Shown: positions 8,901 to 22,068, numbered from the stretch's first letter. The stretch is 64,000 nucleotides of DNA from Cupriavidus oxalaticus (GCF_016894385.1 NZ_CP069812.1:2666001-2730000); one strand, 5' to 3'. Program-made: numbers and translations. The notes: generated by a model not told the origin, from the sequence alone.

Positions 8901-10583
8901 GTGTGGAGTCAAGTCTATGACCCGCTGGGCAATATGGCGCTGTCGACCATTGCCGCGGGCATTCCGGTCGCCGTGCTGCTGGCAGCGCTGGCGTTCTTTC
9001 ATATGCAGGCACACCTGGCCGCCGGGCTGGCGCTGCTGATCGGCATCGTGGTCGCATCCACGGTGTTCGGCATGCCTGCGGCAATGGCCGGCAAGGCCGC
9101 GGGACTCGGCATCGTGTCCGGGCTGTTCCCGATCGGCTGGATCGTGCTGAACATCATCTTCCTGCACCGGCTCACCACGCTGAACGGGTCGTTCAAGGTG
9201 CTGCAGAACTCGATCTCCGGCATCACCGAGGACCGCCGCCTGCAGCTCCTGCTGGTGGCGTTCAGCTTCGGCGCGTTCTTCGAGGGCGCGGCCGGCTTCG
9301 GCACGCCGGTGGCCGTGACCGGCGCCATCCTGATCGGGCTGGGCTTCTCGCCGCTGGCCGCCTCGGGGCTGGCGCTGATCGCCAATACCGCGCCGGTGGC
9401 CTACGGCGCGCTGGGCGCGCCGATCATCGGCCTGGCCTCGGTGACGGGGCTGGACCTGCTCGACCTGTCGGCCATGATCGGCCGCCAGCTGCCGTTCTTC
9501 TCGGTGATCGTGCCGTTCTGGCTGATCTGGGCCTTTGCCGGCTTCCGCGGCATGCTGGCGATCTGGCCGGCGATCCTGGTGGCGGGCGTGAGCTTCGCCA
9601 TCCCGCAGTTCCTGGTGTCGAACTTCCACGGCCCGTGGCTGGTGGACGTGATCGCGGCGCTGGTGTCGATGGGCGCGCTGACGCTGTTCCTGAAGGTCTG
9701 GCATCCGAAGGAAATCTGGACCTCGACCAGGATCCTCGGCCGCCACGACGACTCCAAGGTCGACCACCCCGAAGCGTTGGAAGCCGATGCACGCGCCAGC
9801 GCCGCCGCGGCCGGCATCTCGGTGGCCAAGGCCTGGATGCCCTGGGTGATCCTGACGGTGTTCGTGTTCGTCTGGGGCATTCCCGAGTTCAAGAAGCTGA
9901 TGGATAGCCTGTGGGCCTGGAAATTCCCGATCCCGGGTCTCGACAAGGCCATCGTCAAGGTACCGCCAGTGGTGCCCAGGGAAGTCATCGAAGGCGCCGT
10001 GTTCAACTTCAACGTGCTGTCGATGGCCGGCACCGGCATCCTTGTCTCGGCCATCGCCGGCGGCCTGCTGATGGGCTACTCGGTGCCGCGCCTGTTCAAG
10101 GAGTACTGGGAAACCATCAAGCTGGTGCGCTACTCGCTGCTGACCATCTGCGCGATGTTCGGCGTCGGCTACCTGACCCGCTACTCGGGCCTCGATGCCA
10201 CGCTGGGCCTGGCTTTCGCCCACACCGGCGTGTTCTACCCGCTGTTCGGCACCATGCTGGGCTGGCTGGGCGTGGCGCTGACCGGCTCGGACACGGCCTC
10301 GAACGTGCTGTTCGGCGGCCTGCAGAAGACCACCGCCGAACAGCTGGGCCTGTCGCCGGTGCTGATGGCGTCAGCCAACAGCTCGGGCGGCGTGATGGGC
10401 AAGATGATCGACGCGCAGTCCATCGTGGTGGCCTCCACGGCGACCAAGTGGTACGGCCACGAGGGCGACATCCTGCGCTACGTGTTCTTCCACTCGGTCG
10501 TGCTGGCGATCCTGGTGGGCCTGTTCGTGACGCTGCAGGCCTACGTGCCGCCGTTCACGCATATGGTGATCCACCATCCCTGA
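8901..10583 (+). CDS. lctP: L-lactate permease (LctP family)
   Basis: The protein has 560 residues with 12 or more membrane helices, matching LctP/LldP length. Family blocks include FSFGAFFEGAAGFGTPVAVTGA, ALIANTAPVAYGALGAPI, GSDTASNVLFGGLQ and the C-terminal ANSSGGVMGKMIDAQSIVVA. It is a proton-coupled uptake carrier for lactate and perhaps glycolate. I chose GTG 8901 (MWSQVYDPLGN) because it has a strong GAGGAGG site and begins the conserved region; the open frame reaches back to 8724 without homology. No lactate dehydrogenase gene is adjacent. Confidence 0.93.
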   Translation: MWSQVYDPLGNMALSTIAAGIPVAVLLAALAFFHMQAHLAAGLALLIGIVVASTVFGMPAAMAGKAAGLGIVSGLFPIGWIVLNIIFLHRLTTLNGSFKVLQNSISGITEDRRLQLLLVAFSFGAFFEGAAGFGTPVAVTGAILIGLGFSPLAASGLALIANTAPVAYGALGAPIIGLASVTGLDLLDLSAMIGRQLPFFSVIVPFWLIWAFAGFRGMLAIWPAILVAGVSFAIPQFLVSNFHGPWLVDVIAALVSMGALTLFLKVWHPKEIWTSTRILGRHDDSKVDHPEALEADARASAAAAGISVAKAWMPWVILTVFVFVWGIPEFKKLMDSLWAWKFPIPGLDKAIVKVPPVVPREVIEGAVFNFNVLSMAGTGILVSAIAGGLLMGYSVPRLFKEYWETIKLVRYSLLTICAMFGVGYLTRYSGLDATLGLAFAHTGVFYPLFGTMLGWLGVALTGSDTASNVLFGGLQKTTAEQLGLSPVLMASANSSGGVMGKMIDAQSIVVASTATKWYGHEGDILRYVFFHSVVLAILVGLFVTLQAYVPPFTHMVIHHP

Positions 10584-10627
10584 TTGCCCTGCTGCTGCAG
10601 CCGTTTCGGCATGGCGTTTCAGACAAG

Positions 10628-10650
10628 GCCCCGCCCCTGGCGGGGCTTTT
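10628..10650 (+). terminator. Rho-independent terminator after lctP
   Basis: GCCCCGC (10628-10634) pairs with GCGGGGC (10640-10646) over a 5-base loop and is followed by TTTT. Confidence 0.8.
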
Positions 10651-10756
10651 CCATTGGGCAACGCGCGTATCATGTTGCGTCTGATCCGCCGCAAGCGCCC
10701 CCCGGGATCCCACAAGGATGATTGGGCGTGCCGTGGCACACAACGGGGAACCTGCC

Positions 10757-12586
10757 ATGTTGCGTCGCCTGGAAAGACTGATCGACCCCTTCCGCCACAT
10801 GCCCGACCGCGAGCCGCCGGGCCAGGTCTTGCGTTTCTACACCTGGTACCTGCGCGAAGTCTGGGGCGTGTTCGTGCTGCTGTTGCTGGTGGGCCTGGTC
10901 GGGGCGCTGATCGAGGTGGCGCTGTTCAGCTTCCTCGGCCGGCTGGTCGACATGGCGCAGACCACGCCCGGCGCGGAATTCTTCAGCCGGCATCGCAATG
11001 AACTGATCTGGATGCTGGTGGTGGCGGTGCTGCTGCGGCCCGTCTTCTTCGGCCTGCACGACGTGCTGGTGCACCAGGTCATCAACCCCAGCCTGTCCAA
11101 CCTGATCCGCTGGCAGAACCACCGCTACGTGCTCAAGCAGAGCCTGTCGTTCTTCCAGAACGACTTTGCCGGGCGCATTGCCCAGCGCATCATGCAGACC
11201 GGCTTCTCGCTGCGCGACTCCGCCGTGCAGGCGGTCGACGCGCTGTGGCACGTGGTGATCTACGCGGTCAGTTCGCTGGTGCTGTTCGCGCAGGCCGACT
11301 GGCGGCTGGCGCTCCCGCTGCTGCTGTGGATCGCCTGCTACGTGGCCGCGCTGCTGTACTTCGTGCCGCGCGTGAAGGAGCGCTCGGTCGTCGCCACCGA
11401 ATCGCGCTCGCGGCTGATGGGGCGCATCGTCGACGGCTATACCAATATCACCACGCTCAAGCTGTTCGCCCATACCCGCCAGGAAGAAGACTACGCGCGC
11501 GACGCCATGGCCGAGCAGACCGACAAGACGCGGCAGGCCGGGCGCATGGTCAGCGGCATGGACGTCACCATCACCGCGATGAACGGCGCGCTGATCGCCG
11601 GCACCACCGGGCTGGCGGTGTGGCTATGGAGCACCGGGCATGTCACCACGGGCGCGATCGCGCTGACCACCGGGCTGGTGATCCGCATCAACAATATGTC
11701 CGGCTGGATCATGTGGGTGGTCAACGGCATCTTCGAGAACGTCGGTCAGGTGCAGGACGGCATGAAGACCATCGCCGTGCCGCGCAAGGTCACCGACCGC
11801 GCCAATGCGCAGCCGCTGCGCGTCACGCAGGGCGAAGTCCGCTTCGAGCAGGTGAGGTTCCACTACGGCAAGGGCTCGGGCGTGATCGAAGGCGTCAACC
11901 TGACCGTGCGGCCGGGCGAGAAGATCGGGCTGGTCGGCCCCTCCGGCGCCGGCAAGTCGACGCTGGTCAACCTGCTGCTGCGGCTCTATGACGTGGAAAG
12001 CGGCCGCATCCTGATCGACGGGCAGGACATCGCCGAGGTCACGCAGGAAAGCCTGCGCGCGCAGATCGGCATGGTGACGCAGGACACCTCGCTGCTGCAC
12101 CGCTCGATCCGCGAGAACCTGCTGTATGGCAAACCCTCCAGCACCGAGGCCGAGCTGGCCGAAGCGCTGCACCGCGCCCGCGCCGACGAGTTCATTCCCG
12201 GCCTGGTCGATGCCCACGGCAATACCGGGCTGGAGGCGCAGGTAGGCGAGCGCGGCGTGAAGCTGTCAGGTGGGCAGCGCCAGCGCATCGCTATCGCGCG
12301 GGTGCTGCTGAAGAACGCGCCGATCCTGATCCTGGACGAAGCCACCTCGGCGCTGGATTCGGAAGTGGAAGCGGCGATCCAGGACAGCCTGGAAACGCTG
12401 ATGCAAGGCAAGACGGTGATCGCCATCGCGCACCGGCTGTCGACGATCGCGCGCATGGACCGGCTGGTGTTGCTGGACAACGGGCATATCGTGGAGAGCG
12501 GCACGCACGCGGAATTGCTTGCGCATGGGGGGCTGTATGCGCGGTTGTGGGCGCATCAGACGGGGGGGTTTGTGGGGGTGGATTGA
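10757..12586 (+). CDS. ABC exporter, fused membrane and ATPase domains
   Basis: The 609-residue half-transporter has a six-helix membrane domain (about residues 25-320) and an ATPase domain with GPSGAGKST (Walker A), LSGGQRQRIAIA (signature) and ILILDEATSALD (Walker B), then the switch-His region IAIAHRLSTIAR. It resembles MsbA/YddA-like multidrug or lipid exporters and presumably works as a homodimer in the inner membrane. Start ATG 10757 (MLRRLERLID) was preferred to the in-frame ATG 10718, where AAGG abuts the ATG and leaves no spacing. No adaptor protein is adjacent, and the substrate is unknown. Confidence 0.9.
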   Translation: MLRRLERLIDPFRHMPDREPPGQVLRFYTWYLREVWGVFVLLLLVGLVGALIEVALFSFLGRLVDMAQTTPGAEFFSRHRNELIWMLVVAVLLRPVFFGLHDVLVHQVINPSLSNLIRWQNHRYVLKQSLSFFQNDFAGRIAQRIMQTGFSLRDSAVQAVDALWHVVIYAVSSLVLFAQADWRLALPLLLWIACYVAALLYFVPRVKERSVVATESRSRLMGRIVDGYTNITTLKLFAHTRQEEDYARDAMAEQTDKTRQAGRMVSGMDVTITAMNGALIAGTTGLAVWLWSTGHVTTGAIALTTGLVIRINNMSGWIMWVVNGIFENVGQVQDGMKTIAVPRKVTDRANAQPLRVTQGEVRFEQVRFHYGKGSGVIEGVNLTVRPGEKIGLVGPSGAGKSTLVNLLLRLYDVESGRILIDGQDIAEVTQESLRAQIGMVTQDTSLLHRSIRENLLYGKPSSTEAELAEALHRARADEFIPGLVDAHGNTGLEAQVGERGVKLSGGQRQRIAIARVLLKNAPILILDEATSALDSEVEAAIQDSLETLMQGKTVIAIAHRLSTIARMDRLVLLDNGHIVESGTHAELLAHGGLYARLWAHQTGGFVGVD

Positions 12587-12614
12587 TAATCTGGCCCGCT
12601 GGATGGAGGGCTCC

Positions 12615-12634
12615 CTCTCCCGCTTGCGGGAGAG
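12615..12634. repeat. Palindromic intergenic repeat, copy 2
   Basis: CTCTCCCGC-TT-GCGGGAGAG, followed by GGGAGCAAACCC. It has the same layout as the copies at 471-510 and 21658-21677. It lies between the convergent ABC exporter and parC and could end transcription on both strands. Confidence 0.75.
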
Positions 12635-12661
12635 GGGAGCAAACCCTCGCTCCGGCGAAAC

Positions 12662-15001
<2,340 letters not shown>

Positions 15002-15070
15002 GGATAGGCAAGAATTCGGCGCGCCATGTTGCAGCAGCGCGCCGGGTTGCTTGTGGTTCGGTCATGCCGG

Positions 15071-15883
15071 TCAGGGCATGTTGCGCCGTCCGCCGAGCAC
15101 CATCTTCACGCGCGGGCCGTCGGCACCGGCACTGGCGCGCATGGGCCCCGCGCCTTGCGCGGGCTGGTAGAACCGGTAAAACTGCAGCACGGTGCTGACA
15201 TACTGCTGCGTCTCGCGGTACGGCGGAATCCGGTTGTTGTAGCGCTGCACCGCGCCCTCGCCGGCGTTATACGCCGCCAGCACCAGCTCCAGGTTGTTCG
15301 GGAACAGCTGCATCAGCCAGCGCAGGTAGCGCACGCCGGCGGTGATATTGGTGCGCGGGTCGGCCAGCTTCTGCTCGACCGTGCGGCGCTGGTCGGCGCT
15401 GACGCCGAAGCGCGCGCCGGTGTCGGGAATCACCTGCATCAGCCCGATCGCGCCCTTGGGCGAGACCGCGCCGGGGTTGAAGCCCGACTCCACCGCCATC
15501 ACCGCCTTGACCAGCGCCGGATCGACGTCCTGCCTGCTGGCGATCTGGTGGATCAGTGGCTCGACGGTCTTGATGTTGGGATGGTTGACGACGTAGCGGT
15601 AGAGCTTGTGCTGCTCGAGGTCGATGTCATCCGCGCCGTCCGCGCCGACGGGCGCCTTGCCCCGCTGGATCGCCGCCAGCCGCGCGCTGTCGAGCTTGCC
15701 GCCGTCCTTCATGAACAGCTTGTAGCGCGCGTCGAGCTTCTGGTCGGCGAAGTGGGCAACACCGTCGGCATCGATATAGCCCCACAGCTCGGCATGCGCC
15801 GCCGGCACGAAGGCGAGCCCGGCCAGCGCCAGCACGGCGGCTACCGCGTTGCGCCATGGATTGCCGGGAGGTCTCTTCGTCAT
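15071..15883 (-). CDS. Secreted lytic transglycosylase (DUF4124 + SLT domain)
   Basis: The protein has 270 residues. A signal peptide (about 1-30, ending in FVPAAHA) precedes a DUF4124 segment (LWGYIDADGVAHFADQKLD). The SLT/lysozyme-like domain has the catalytic Glu in VMAVESGFNPGAVSPKGAIGLMQVIP, and AAYNAGEGAVQRY follows. It should cleave peptidoglycan glycan strands in the periplasm with 1,6-anhydro products. I chose ATG 15883 (MTKRPPGN) because it starts the signal peptide; the frame reaches 15931. It lies between parC and parE on the same strand. Confidence 0.92.
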   Translation of the reverse strand: MTKRPPGNPWRNAVAAVLALAGLAFVPAAHAELWGYIDADGVAHFADQKLDARYKLFMKDGGKLDSARLAAIQRGKAPVGADGADDIDLEQHKLYRYVVNHPNIKTVEPLIHQIASRQDVDPALVKAVMAVESGFNPGAVSPKGAIGLMQVIPDTGARFGVSADQRRTVEQKLADPRTNITAGVRYLRWLMQLFPNNLELVLAAYNAGEGAVQRYNNRIPPYRETQQYVSTVLQFYRFYQPAQGAGPMRASAGADGPRVKMVLGGRRNMP

Positions 15884-15926
15884 CGTGCGTTCCAGCAAAT
15901 TCAGTTGGGCACCTGCCGAATCTCCC

Positions 15927-15992
15927 GTCATTCCCGCGAAAGCGGGAATCCAGCGTCTTAAAAGCCGCTGGGTCCCCGCCTTCGCGGGGACG
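15927..15992. repeat. Pair of intergenic palindromes of the dRS3-like type
   Basis: ATTCCCGC-GAAA-GCGGGAAT lies at 15930-15949, in the context GTC...CCAGCG. A second palindrome, GTCCCCGC-CTTC-GCGGGGAC, lies at 15973-15992. Similar small palindromes are scattered widely in proteobacterial genomes (Neisseria dRS3 is the best known). A related short palindrome occurs at 61146-61163. Confidence 0.6.
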
Positions 15993-16046
15993 ACGAGCAG
16001 GTGAACTGGGCGATTATCTACCCAATCGCCGGCCGGTGCTCCCCAA

Positions 16047-18038
<1,992 letters not shown>

Positions 18039-18382
18039 GGAGTCGCTACGAAAGTGGATGTCCCGGCTGCCGCGGGCGTACAACTGTGCACGCGCCGGGG
18101 CACCGGGCACTGCATTGTAATGGATGCGCGGGGCGGCATTCCCGCTGGAAAGCGCCGGCGGCTGCCGCCAGCGTGCGCGCCGCCTTTGCCGCGGCGCCGG
18201 CACTTTTTGCCGCGCCGCCGGCATCAATGGGGTGGCGTACGCGTTTTCCGCGTCCGGGGTAAACTCGCCACCACCCGGCCCACGGCAAGCCAGATTGCCG
18301 TCCCGGCACGGTCCACAACAAGCACAGACAATCCATGCCGGCGCCGCGCCACCGCGCGGCCAGCCGCACACCGAGCCAAGAC
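18039..18382. other. Divergent intergenic region between parE and an MFS gene
   Basis: These 344 bp hold the promoters of both divergent genes. The sequence is extremely GC-rich, and I see no clear sigma-70 pair, RNA gene or ORF with coding character. Confidence 0.4.
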
Positions 18383-19594
18383 ATGCAAAACCGACAACTT
18401 TCCCTGACCACCGTGCTGGTGTGCGGGGGCCTGCTCGTCACGTTATCGATGGGCATCCGCCACGGCTTCGGCCTGTTCAACCTGCCGATCACGCAGGCGC
18501 ACGGCTGGAACCGCGAGACCTTCGCCTTCGCGCTGGCGCTGCAGAACCTGATGTGGGGCGCCAGCCAGCCCTTCGCCGGCGCACTGGCCGACAAGTTCGG
18601 CGCGCTGCGCATCATGCTGGTCGGCGTGGCGCTGTATGTGGCGGGCCTGGTGGTGATGGCGCTGGCGACCAGCGGCACGGCCTTTGCCACCGGCGCCGGG
18701 GTGATGATCGGCATCGCCCAGTCCGGCACCACCTACAGCATCGTCTACGGCGTGATCGGCCGCGTGGCCAGCCCCGAGAAGCGCGTGTGGGCGATGGGCA
18801 TCGCCGCCGCGGCGGGCTCGTTCGGGCAGTTCCTGATGATCCCGGTGGAACAGGGGCTGATTTCCGGCCTGGGCTGGCAGAACGCGCTCTATGTGATGGC
18901 GCTGATGGCCTGCGTGATGCTGCCGCTGGCGCTGACCCTGCGCGAGCCGAGCGAGATGGCGCACGGCGCCGGCCAGCACCAGACCATCGGCCAGGCGATC
19001 CGCGAGGCCTTCGGCAACCGCAACTACCAGTTGCTGACGCTGGGTTACTTCGTGTGCGGCTTCCAGGTGGTCTTTATCGGCGTGCACCTGGCGCCGTACC
19101 TGAAGGACCAGGGCCTGACCGACCCGAAGGTGGCGGTCGTGGCGCTGGCGCTGATCGGGCTGTTCAATGTGTTCGGCACCTATACCGCCGGCGCGATGGG
19201 CCAGCGGCTGCCCAAGCGCTACCTGCTCGCGTTCATCTACCTGGCGCGCGCGGTCGTGATCGCCGGCTACTTGCTGTTGCCCCTGACGGTGGCCAGCACC
19301 TGGGTGTTCGCGGCGCTGATGGGCTTCCTGTGGCTGTCGACGGTGCCGCTGACCAACGGCATCATCGCGCAGGTGTTCGGGGTGAAGTACCTGTCGATGC
19401 TGTCGGGGGTGGTGTTCTTCTCGCACCAGATCGGCAGCTTCCTGGGGGCGTGGCTGGGGGGCTATCTCTATGACCGCACCGGTGGCTACAACACCGTGTG
19501 GCTGATCTCGATCGGGCTGGGGGTGCTGGCGGCGCTGGTCAATCTGCCGATTCGCGAGCAGGCGCTGGTGCGTGGTCAGGCGGCGGCGGCGTGA
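18383..19594 (+). CDS. MFS transporter
   Basis: The 403-residue protein has 12 predicted helices. The N-terminal region LVTLSMGIRHGFGLFNLPITQAHGW and the loop GALADKFGALR (motif A-like) are typical of the oxalate/formate-antiporter and monocarboxylate-type branch of the MFS. It is probably an organic-acid or metabolite carrier in the inner membrane. ATG 18383 (MQNRQLSLTTV) was chosen because helix 1 starts just after it; ATG 18335 in the same frame would add 16 polar residues. Its stop overlaps the start of a small membrane protein. Confidence 0.88.
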   Translation: MQNRQLSLTTVLVCGGLLVTLSMGIRHGFGLFNLPITQAHGWNRETFAFALALQNLMWGASQPFAGALADKFGALRIMLVGVALYVAGLVVMALATSGTAFATGAGVMIGIAQSGTTYSIVYGVIGRVASPEKRVWAMGIAAAAGSFGQFLMIPVEQGLISGLGWQNALYVMALMACVMLPLALTLREPSEMAHGAGQHQTIGQAIREAFGNRNYQLLTLGYFVCGFQVVFIGVHLAPYLKDQGLTDPKVAVVALALIGLFNVFGTYTAGAMGQRLPKRYLLAFIYLARAVVIAGYLLLPLTVASTWVFAALMGFLWLSTVPLTNGIIAQVFGVKYLSMLSGVVFFSHQIGSFLGAWLGGYLYDRTGGYNTVWLISIGLGVLAALVNLPIREQALVRGQAAAA

Positions 19595-19734
19595 TGGCTG
19601 AGACTCGCGCGCGCGTGGCGAAGGCGGCCGGGCTGGCGGTGCTGGGCGGGCTGCTGGTGCTTGGGTTCGTGGGGTATTTGCGGCCTTCGTTTGTGGTTGA
19701 GCTTAGTAATATGGTGTTGGCTTGGTGTGGGTGA
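19594..19734 (+). CDS. Small single-helix membrane protein overlapping the MFS gene
   Basis: The 46-residue ORF starts at ATG 19594 and shares one base with the TGA of the MFS gene (TGATG), an arrangement typical of translational coupling. The product has a short basic N-terminus (MAETRARVAKAAG) and one hydrophobic helix (LAVLGGLLVLGFVGYL), then PSFVVELSNMVLAWCG. It is too short for most gene finders. It could be an accessory subunit of the transporter; no family is recognised. Confidence 0.6.
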   Translation: MAETRARVAKAAGLAVLGGLLVLGFVGYLRPSFVVELSNMVLAWCG

Positions 19735-19809
19735 GGTTGCCGTGGAGCCGCCGCTTTCGCTGTTTGTGACATGCTGCCGGCTGTTTAGGCGCTGGCCTGT
19801 CGCGGTTAA

Positions 19810-19884
19810 TGACATGCTGTCGGCTGTTGAACCGCCTGGTTCCGCCCTCCTGGGCGGGTCACTTTTTTGGCCGAGCGCCAAAAA
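19810..19884. repeat. Left arm of a 75 bp inverted repeat flanking the IS region
   Basis: This arm is the reverse complement of 21964-22037 with only about three substitutions and one single-base length difference. It contains the internal palindrome CCGCCCTCCTGGGCGG and the motif TTGGCCGAGCGCCAAAAA, and ends near the MFS operon. A shorter direct copy of its first 20 bases (TGACATGCTGCCGGCTGTTT) lies just upstream at 19768. Confidence 0.85.
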
Positions 19885-20040
19885 GATGGAATGAACGCGC
19901 CCCGGCCTGCGATCAAAGGTGCCGGTAGTCGGTTATGCATCCGGGAAACGTGACAGGGTAGGCGGGTCCCCCCTCACGAAACGGCATCGATGTGCCAGAG
20001 TGGGAGTGTGACCAACCACGCGAGGATGGAGGGACCCGAG

Positions 20041-21066
20041 ATGAATACTACGACTTACGGTCTGGACATTGCAAAGACTGTCTTCCAGCTCTATTGGGTC
20101 GAGCCTTCGGGCAAGTGTTTCAATCGTCGCTTCAGTCGGTCCAAGCTGCTGGAGTTCCTCGCGAATCGCGAGCCTGGACGCATCGCGCTGGAGGCCTGTG
20201 GCAGTGCGCACTGGTGGGCCCGCCAAGTGCGAGCCTTGGGTCATGAGCCGGTGCTGCTGCACGCCCGGTACGTGCGACCGTTCGTGCAGACGAACAAGAC
20301 CGATGCGGCCGACGCCCGTGCTATCTGGACCGCAGTCCAGCAGCCGGGCATGCCGGTCGTGGCAGCAAAGACCGAGTCCCAACAATGTGTGCTCGGCCTG
20401 CACGCCATGCGCCAACTGCGCGTGAAGATGCGCACCATGCTGGTCAACCAGCTGCGCGGCATGTTGTTCGAATTCGGGATCCGGATCCGTCCCGGGCTAC
20501 GAGCTGGCCTGAAGGAAATCGTACAAGGGATGGACGAAATCGAACGGGGCGTGCCGCCCCTGCTGTTCGAGTTCGTGCATGAGCAATTGCAAAGCATCGA
20601 AGGGCTCGATCGAGAGATAGCTCGCCTGGATCAACGCATTGATGCCTGGGGTCGGCAGAATCGGGCCTGCAAAACGATTCTGGCCATTCCTGGCATCGGC
20701 ATGCTGACCGCCACGGCCATGGTCGCCACCATTGGCGACGCGCGCACCTTCAAGTCCGGGCGGCAACTGGCGGCGTATCTTGGCCTGGTGCCCAAACAGA
20801 CCGGCACCGGGGGCAAGGTCTGGCTGAGCGGCATCAGCAAACGCGGCGACCCCTACCTGCGCACCTTGCTGATTCATGGCGCTCGGGTCGTGCTGAGTCA
20901 CCTGCGCAGAAAGAACCAGCCGGGCTGGAGCCTGCTGCTCGCGCAGCGACGGCCGAAGAACGTCGCGGCGGTTGCCTTGGCCAACAAGACGGTGCGTACC
21001 ATCTGGGCCCTGTTGACCCACGATCGGGCCTATGACCGAGACTACGTCTCGGTCAGGCCTGCCTGA
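20041..21066 (+). CDS. IS110-family transposase (DEDD recombinase)
   Basis: The protein has 341 residues. The N-terminal DEDD RuvC-like domain begins TYGLDIAKTVFQLYWVEP, includes EACGSAHWWARQV and KTDAADARAIWTA with conserved acids. The C-terminal Tnp2/transposase_20 domain includes ILAIPGIGMLTATAMVATIG, AYLGLVPKQTGTGGK and the catalytic-Ser region ISKRGDPYLRTLLIHGAR. It looks intact. Enzymes of this family move their element through an RNA-guided synapse. A GGAGGGACCCGAG site precedes ATG 20041; the frame extends upstream to 19990 into the element end. Confidence 0.93.
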   Translation: MNTTTYGLDIAKTVFQLYWVEPSGKCFNRRFSRSKLLEFLANREPGRIALEACGSAHWWARQVRALGHEPVLLHARYVRPFVQTNKTDAADARAIWTAVQQPGMPVVAAKTESQQCVLGLHAMRQLRVKMRTMLVNQLRGMLFEFGIRIRPGLRAGLKEIVQGMDEIERGVPPLLFEFVHEQLQSIEGLDREIARLDQRIDAWGRQNRACKTILAIPGIGMLTATAMVATIGDARTFKSGRQLAAYLGLVPKQTGTGGKVWLSGISKRGDPYLRTLLIHGARVVLSHLRRKNQPGWSLLLAQRRPKNVAAVALANKTVRTIWALLTHDRAYDRDYVSVRPA

Positions 21067-21203
21067 CGGCAGGCTGAGCTAGCAAGGAAGGAACCCGTCC
21101 ACAGGTTGCGACGGTAATGTCAGCGTGATGGCAAAACAGGTTGGACCGCGGGAGTGCAAGCTCAATTGGTTACTGGTGCTCAAAGCACGGCAAAAAGATA
21201 GGG
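21067..21203 (+). ncRNA. Candidate guide RNA (bridge/seekRNA) region of the IS1111-like element
   Basis: In IS1111-group elements the non-coding segment after the transposase encodes the RNA that pairs with donor and target DNA. Here the gap between the stop and the right inverted repeat is 137 bp, has no ORF and can form several short stems. The position is the only evidence; I could not identify the target-pairing loop. Confidence 0.4.
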
Positions 21204-21429
21204 ACACTCCCGGTGAAATCCATCAGGGCCCGCAGGCATGGCCTGCATCGCAAGGCCGGATATAAGTCTGCAGCCAATCCTGTCCAAGCCTGATGTTGGC
21301 GTTACCTTGCAAACCGGGGCGCGTTCATATAAGTAACCAAAAAGCGCGTTTACGGCCCTGCGGGCGGTCACTCTTATCGTAGTGTGCCTGGGATTTCGTA
21401 CGGGGCTTGGCTTCGTTGCAGAGCGGGAC

Positions 21430-21554
21430 TGCCTGACGCCTTGGTGCGCCACGGTGGCGCGGGATCGACGCGATGGTTGAACGAGCCCAGAGCTGGGCGT
21501 GGCCCCTGCTGCTGCCGTCAACGCGGGGACGCCTACGGCTGCGCTGCGCGCCGG
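21430..21554. repeat. 125 bp dispersed repeat, copy 1
   Basis: This segment, from TGCCTGACGCCTTGGTGCG to GCGCTGCGCGCCGG, is about 85 percent identical to 42199-42322. An inverted partial copy of its second half lies at 21739-21790 (GCGCAGCGCAGCCGAAGGCG). It encodes nothing recognisable in any frame and sits just outside the IS. Confidence 0.8.
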
Positions 21555-21657
21555 CAGCATCTCAGGTCAGGGGCTCTGGCGCGGAACGCATCGCTGCGCT
21601 CGCTTGGCGATTTCGCTGATGAGCCCACAGGCCCTTCCCTGCCCGTTGTTTGCTCCC

Positions 21658-21677
21658 CTCTCCCGCGAGCGGGAGAG
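21658..21677. repeat. Palindromic intergenic repeat, copy 3
   Basis: CTCTCCCGC-GA-GCGGGAGAG, preceded by GTTTGCTCCC. It belongs to the same family as 471-510 and 12615-12634. Confidence 0.75.
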
Positions 21678-21738
21678 GGGCGGGGGTGAGGGCCAGAGCC
21701 CCCACGGAGTGCCAGCGCACGAAACCTACGATACTGAT

Positions 21739-21790
21739 CGCGCGCAGCGCAGCCGAAGGCGTCCCCGCGTTGACGCCGGCAGCAGGCGGC
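21739..21790. repeat. Inverted partial copy of the 125 bp dispersed repeat
   Basis: The reverse complement reads CTGCTGCCGGCGTCAACGCG and then a GGGGACGCCTTCGGCTGCG block, matching 21505-21551 almost exactly. With copy 1 it forms a 47 bp inverted repeat around a 190 bp core that holds the REP palindrome. Confidence 0.75.
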
Positions 21791-21963
21791 CTACGCCCGG
21801 CATGGGGATCGTCCAATAGTGGGTCGACGCAGCCACGATCCCAAACTCACCTGGCGTAGCAGGTCCGAACCACCACCCACATCGAACGGAAATCACCACC
21901 GCCCGAACCACCCACACCGATGAATTGATAGCCAGCCGCTCAGGCGACGCGCTTTTTGGTTAT

Positions 21964-22037
21964 TTTTTGGCGCTCGGCCAAAAAGTGACCCGCCCAGGAG
22001 GGCGGAACCAAGCGGTTCAACGGCCGACAGCATGTCA
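21964..22037. repeat. Right arm of the 75 bp inverted repeat
   Basis: Reverse complement of 19810-19884. It borders the 3' end of uup. Inside the two arms, a further 15 bp pair (ATGAACGCGCCCCGG at 19891-19905 and its complement at 21314-21328) brackets the IS more closely. Confidence 0.85.
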
Positions 22038-22068
22038 TCAACAGCGACAACGCAACTTCAAAAAATCA

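Larger units (their letters stand above)
20002..21211 (+). mobile_element. IS110-family (IS1111-group) insertion sequence, ends approximate
   Basis: One transposase gene is bounded by short inverted repeats: GGGAGTGT at 20002-20009 and its complement ACACTCCC at 21204-21211. The 5' non-coding part is only about 30 bp and the 3' non-coding part about 137 bp. This fits the IS1111 group, in which short subterminal inverted repeats lie near the ends and the guide RNA is encoded downstream of the transposase. No target-site duplication is expected for this family, and the exact ends cannot be fixed from one copy. Confidence 0.65.

Noticed and set aside
21384..21859. Several short ORFs in the repeat nest after the IS
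   Set aside because: They are made of palindromic and dispersed repeats that also occur elsewhere; both strands are open in the same segments.
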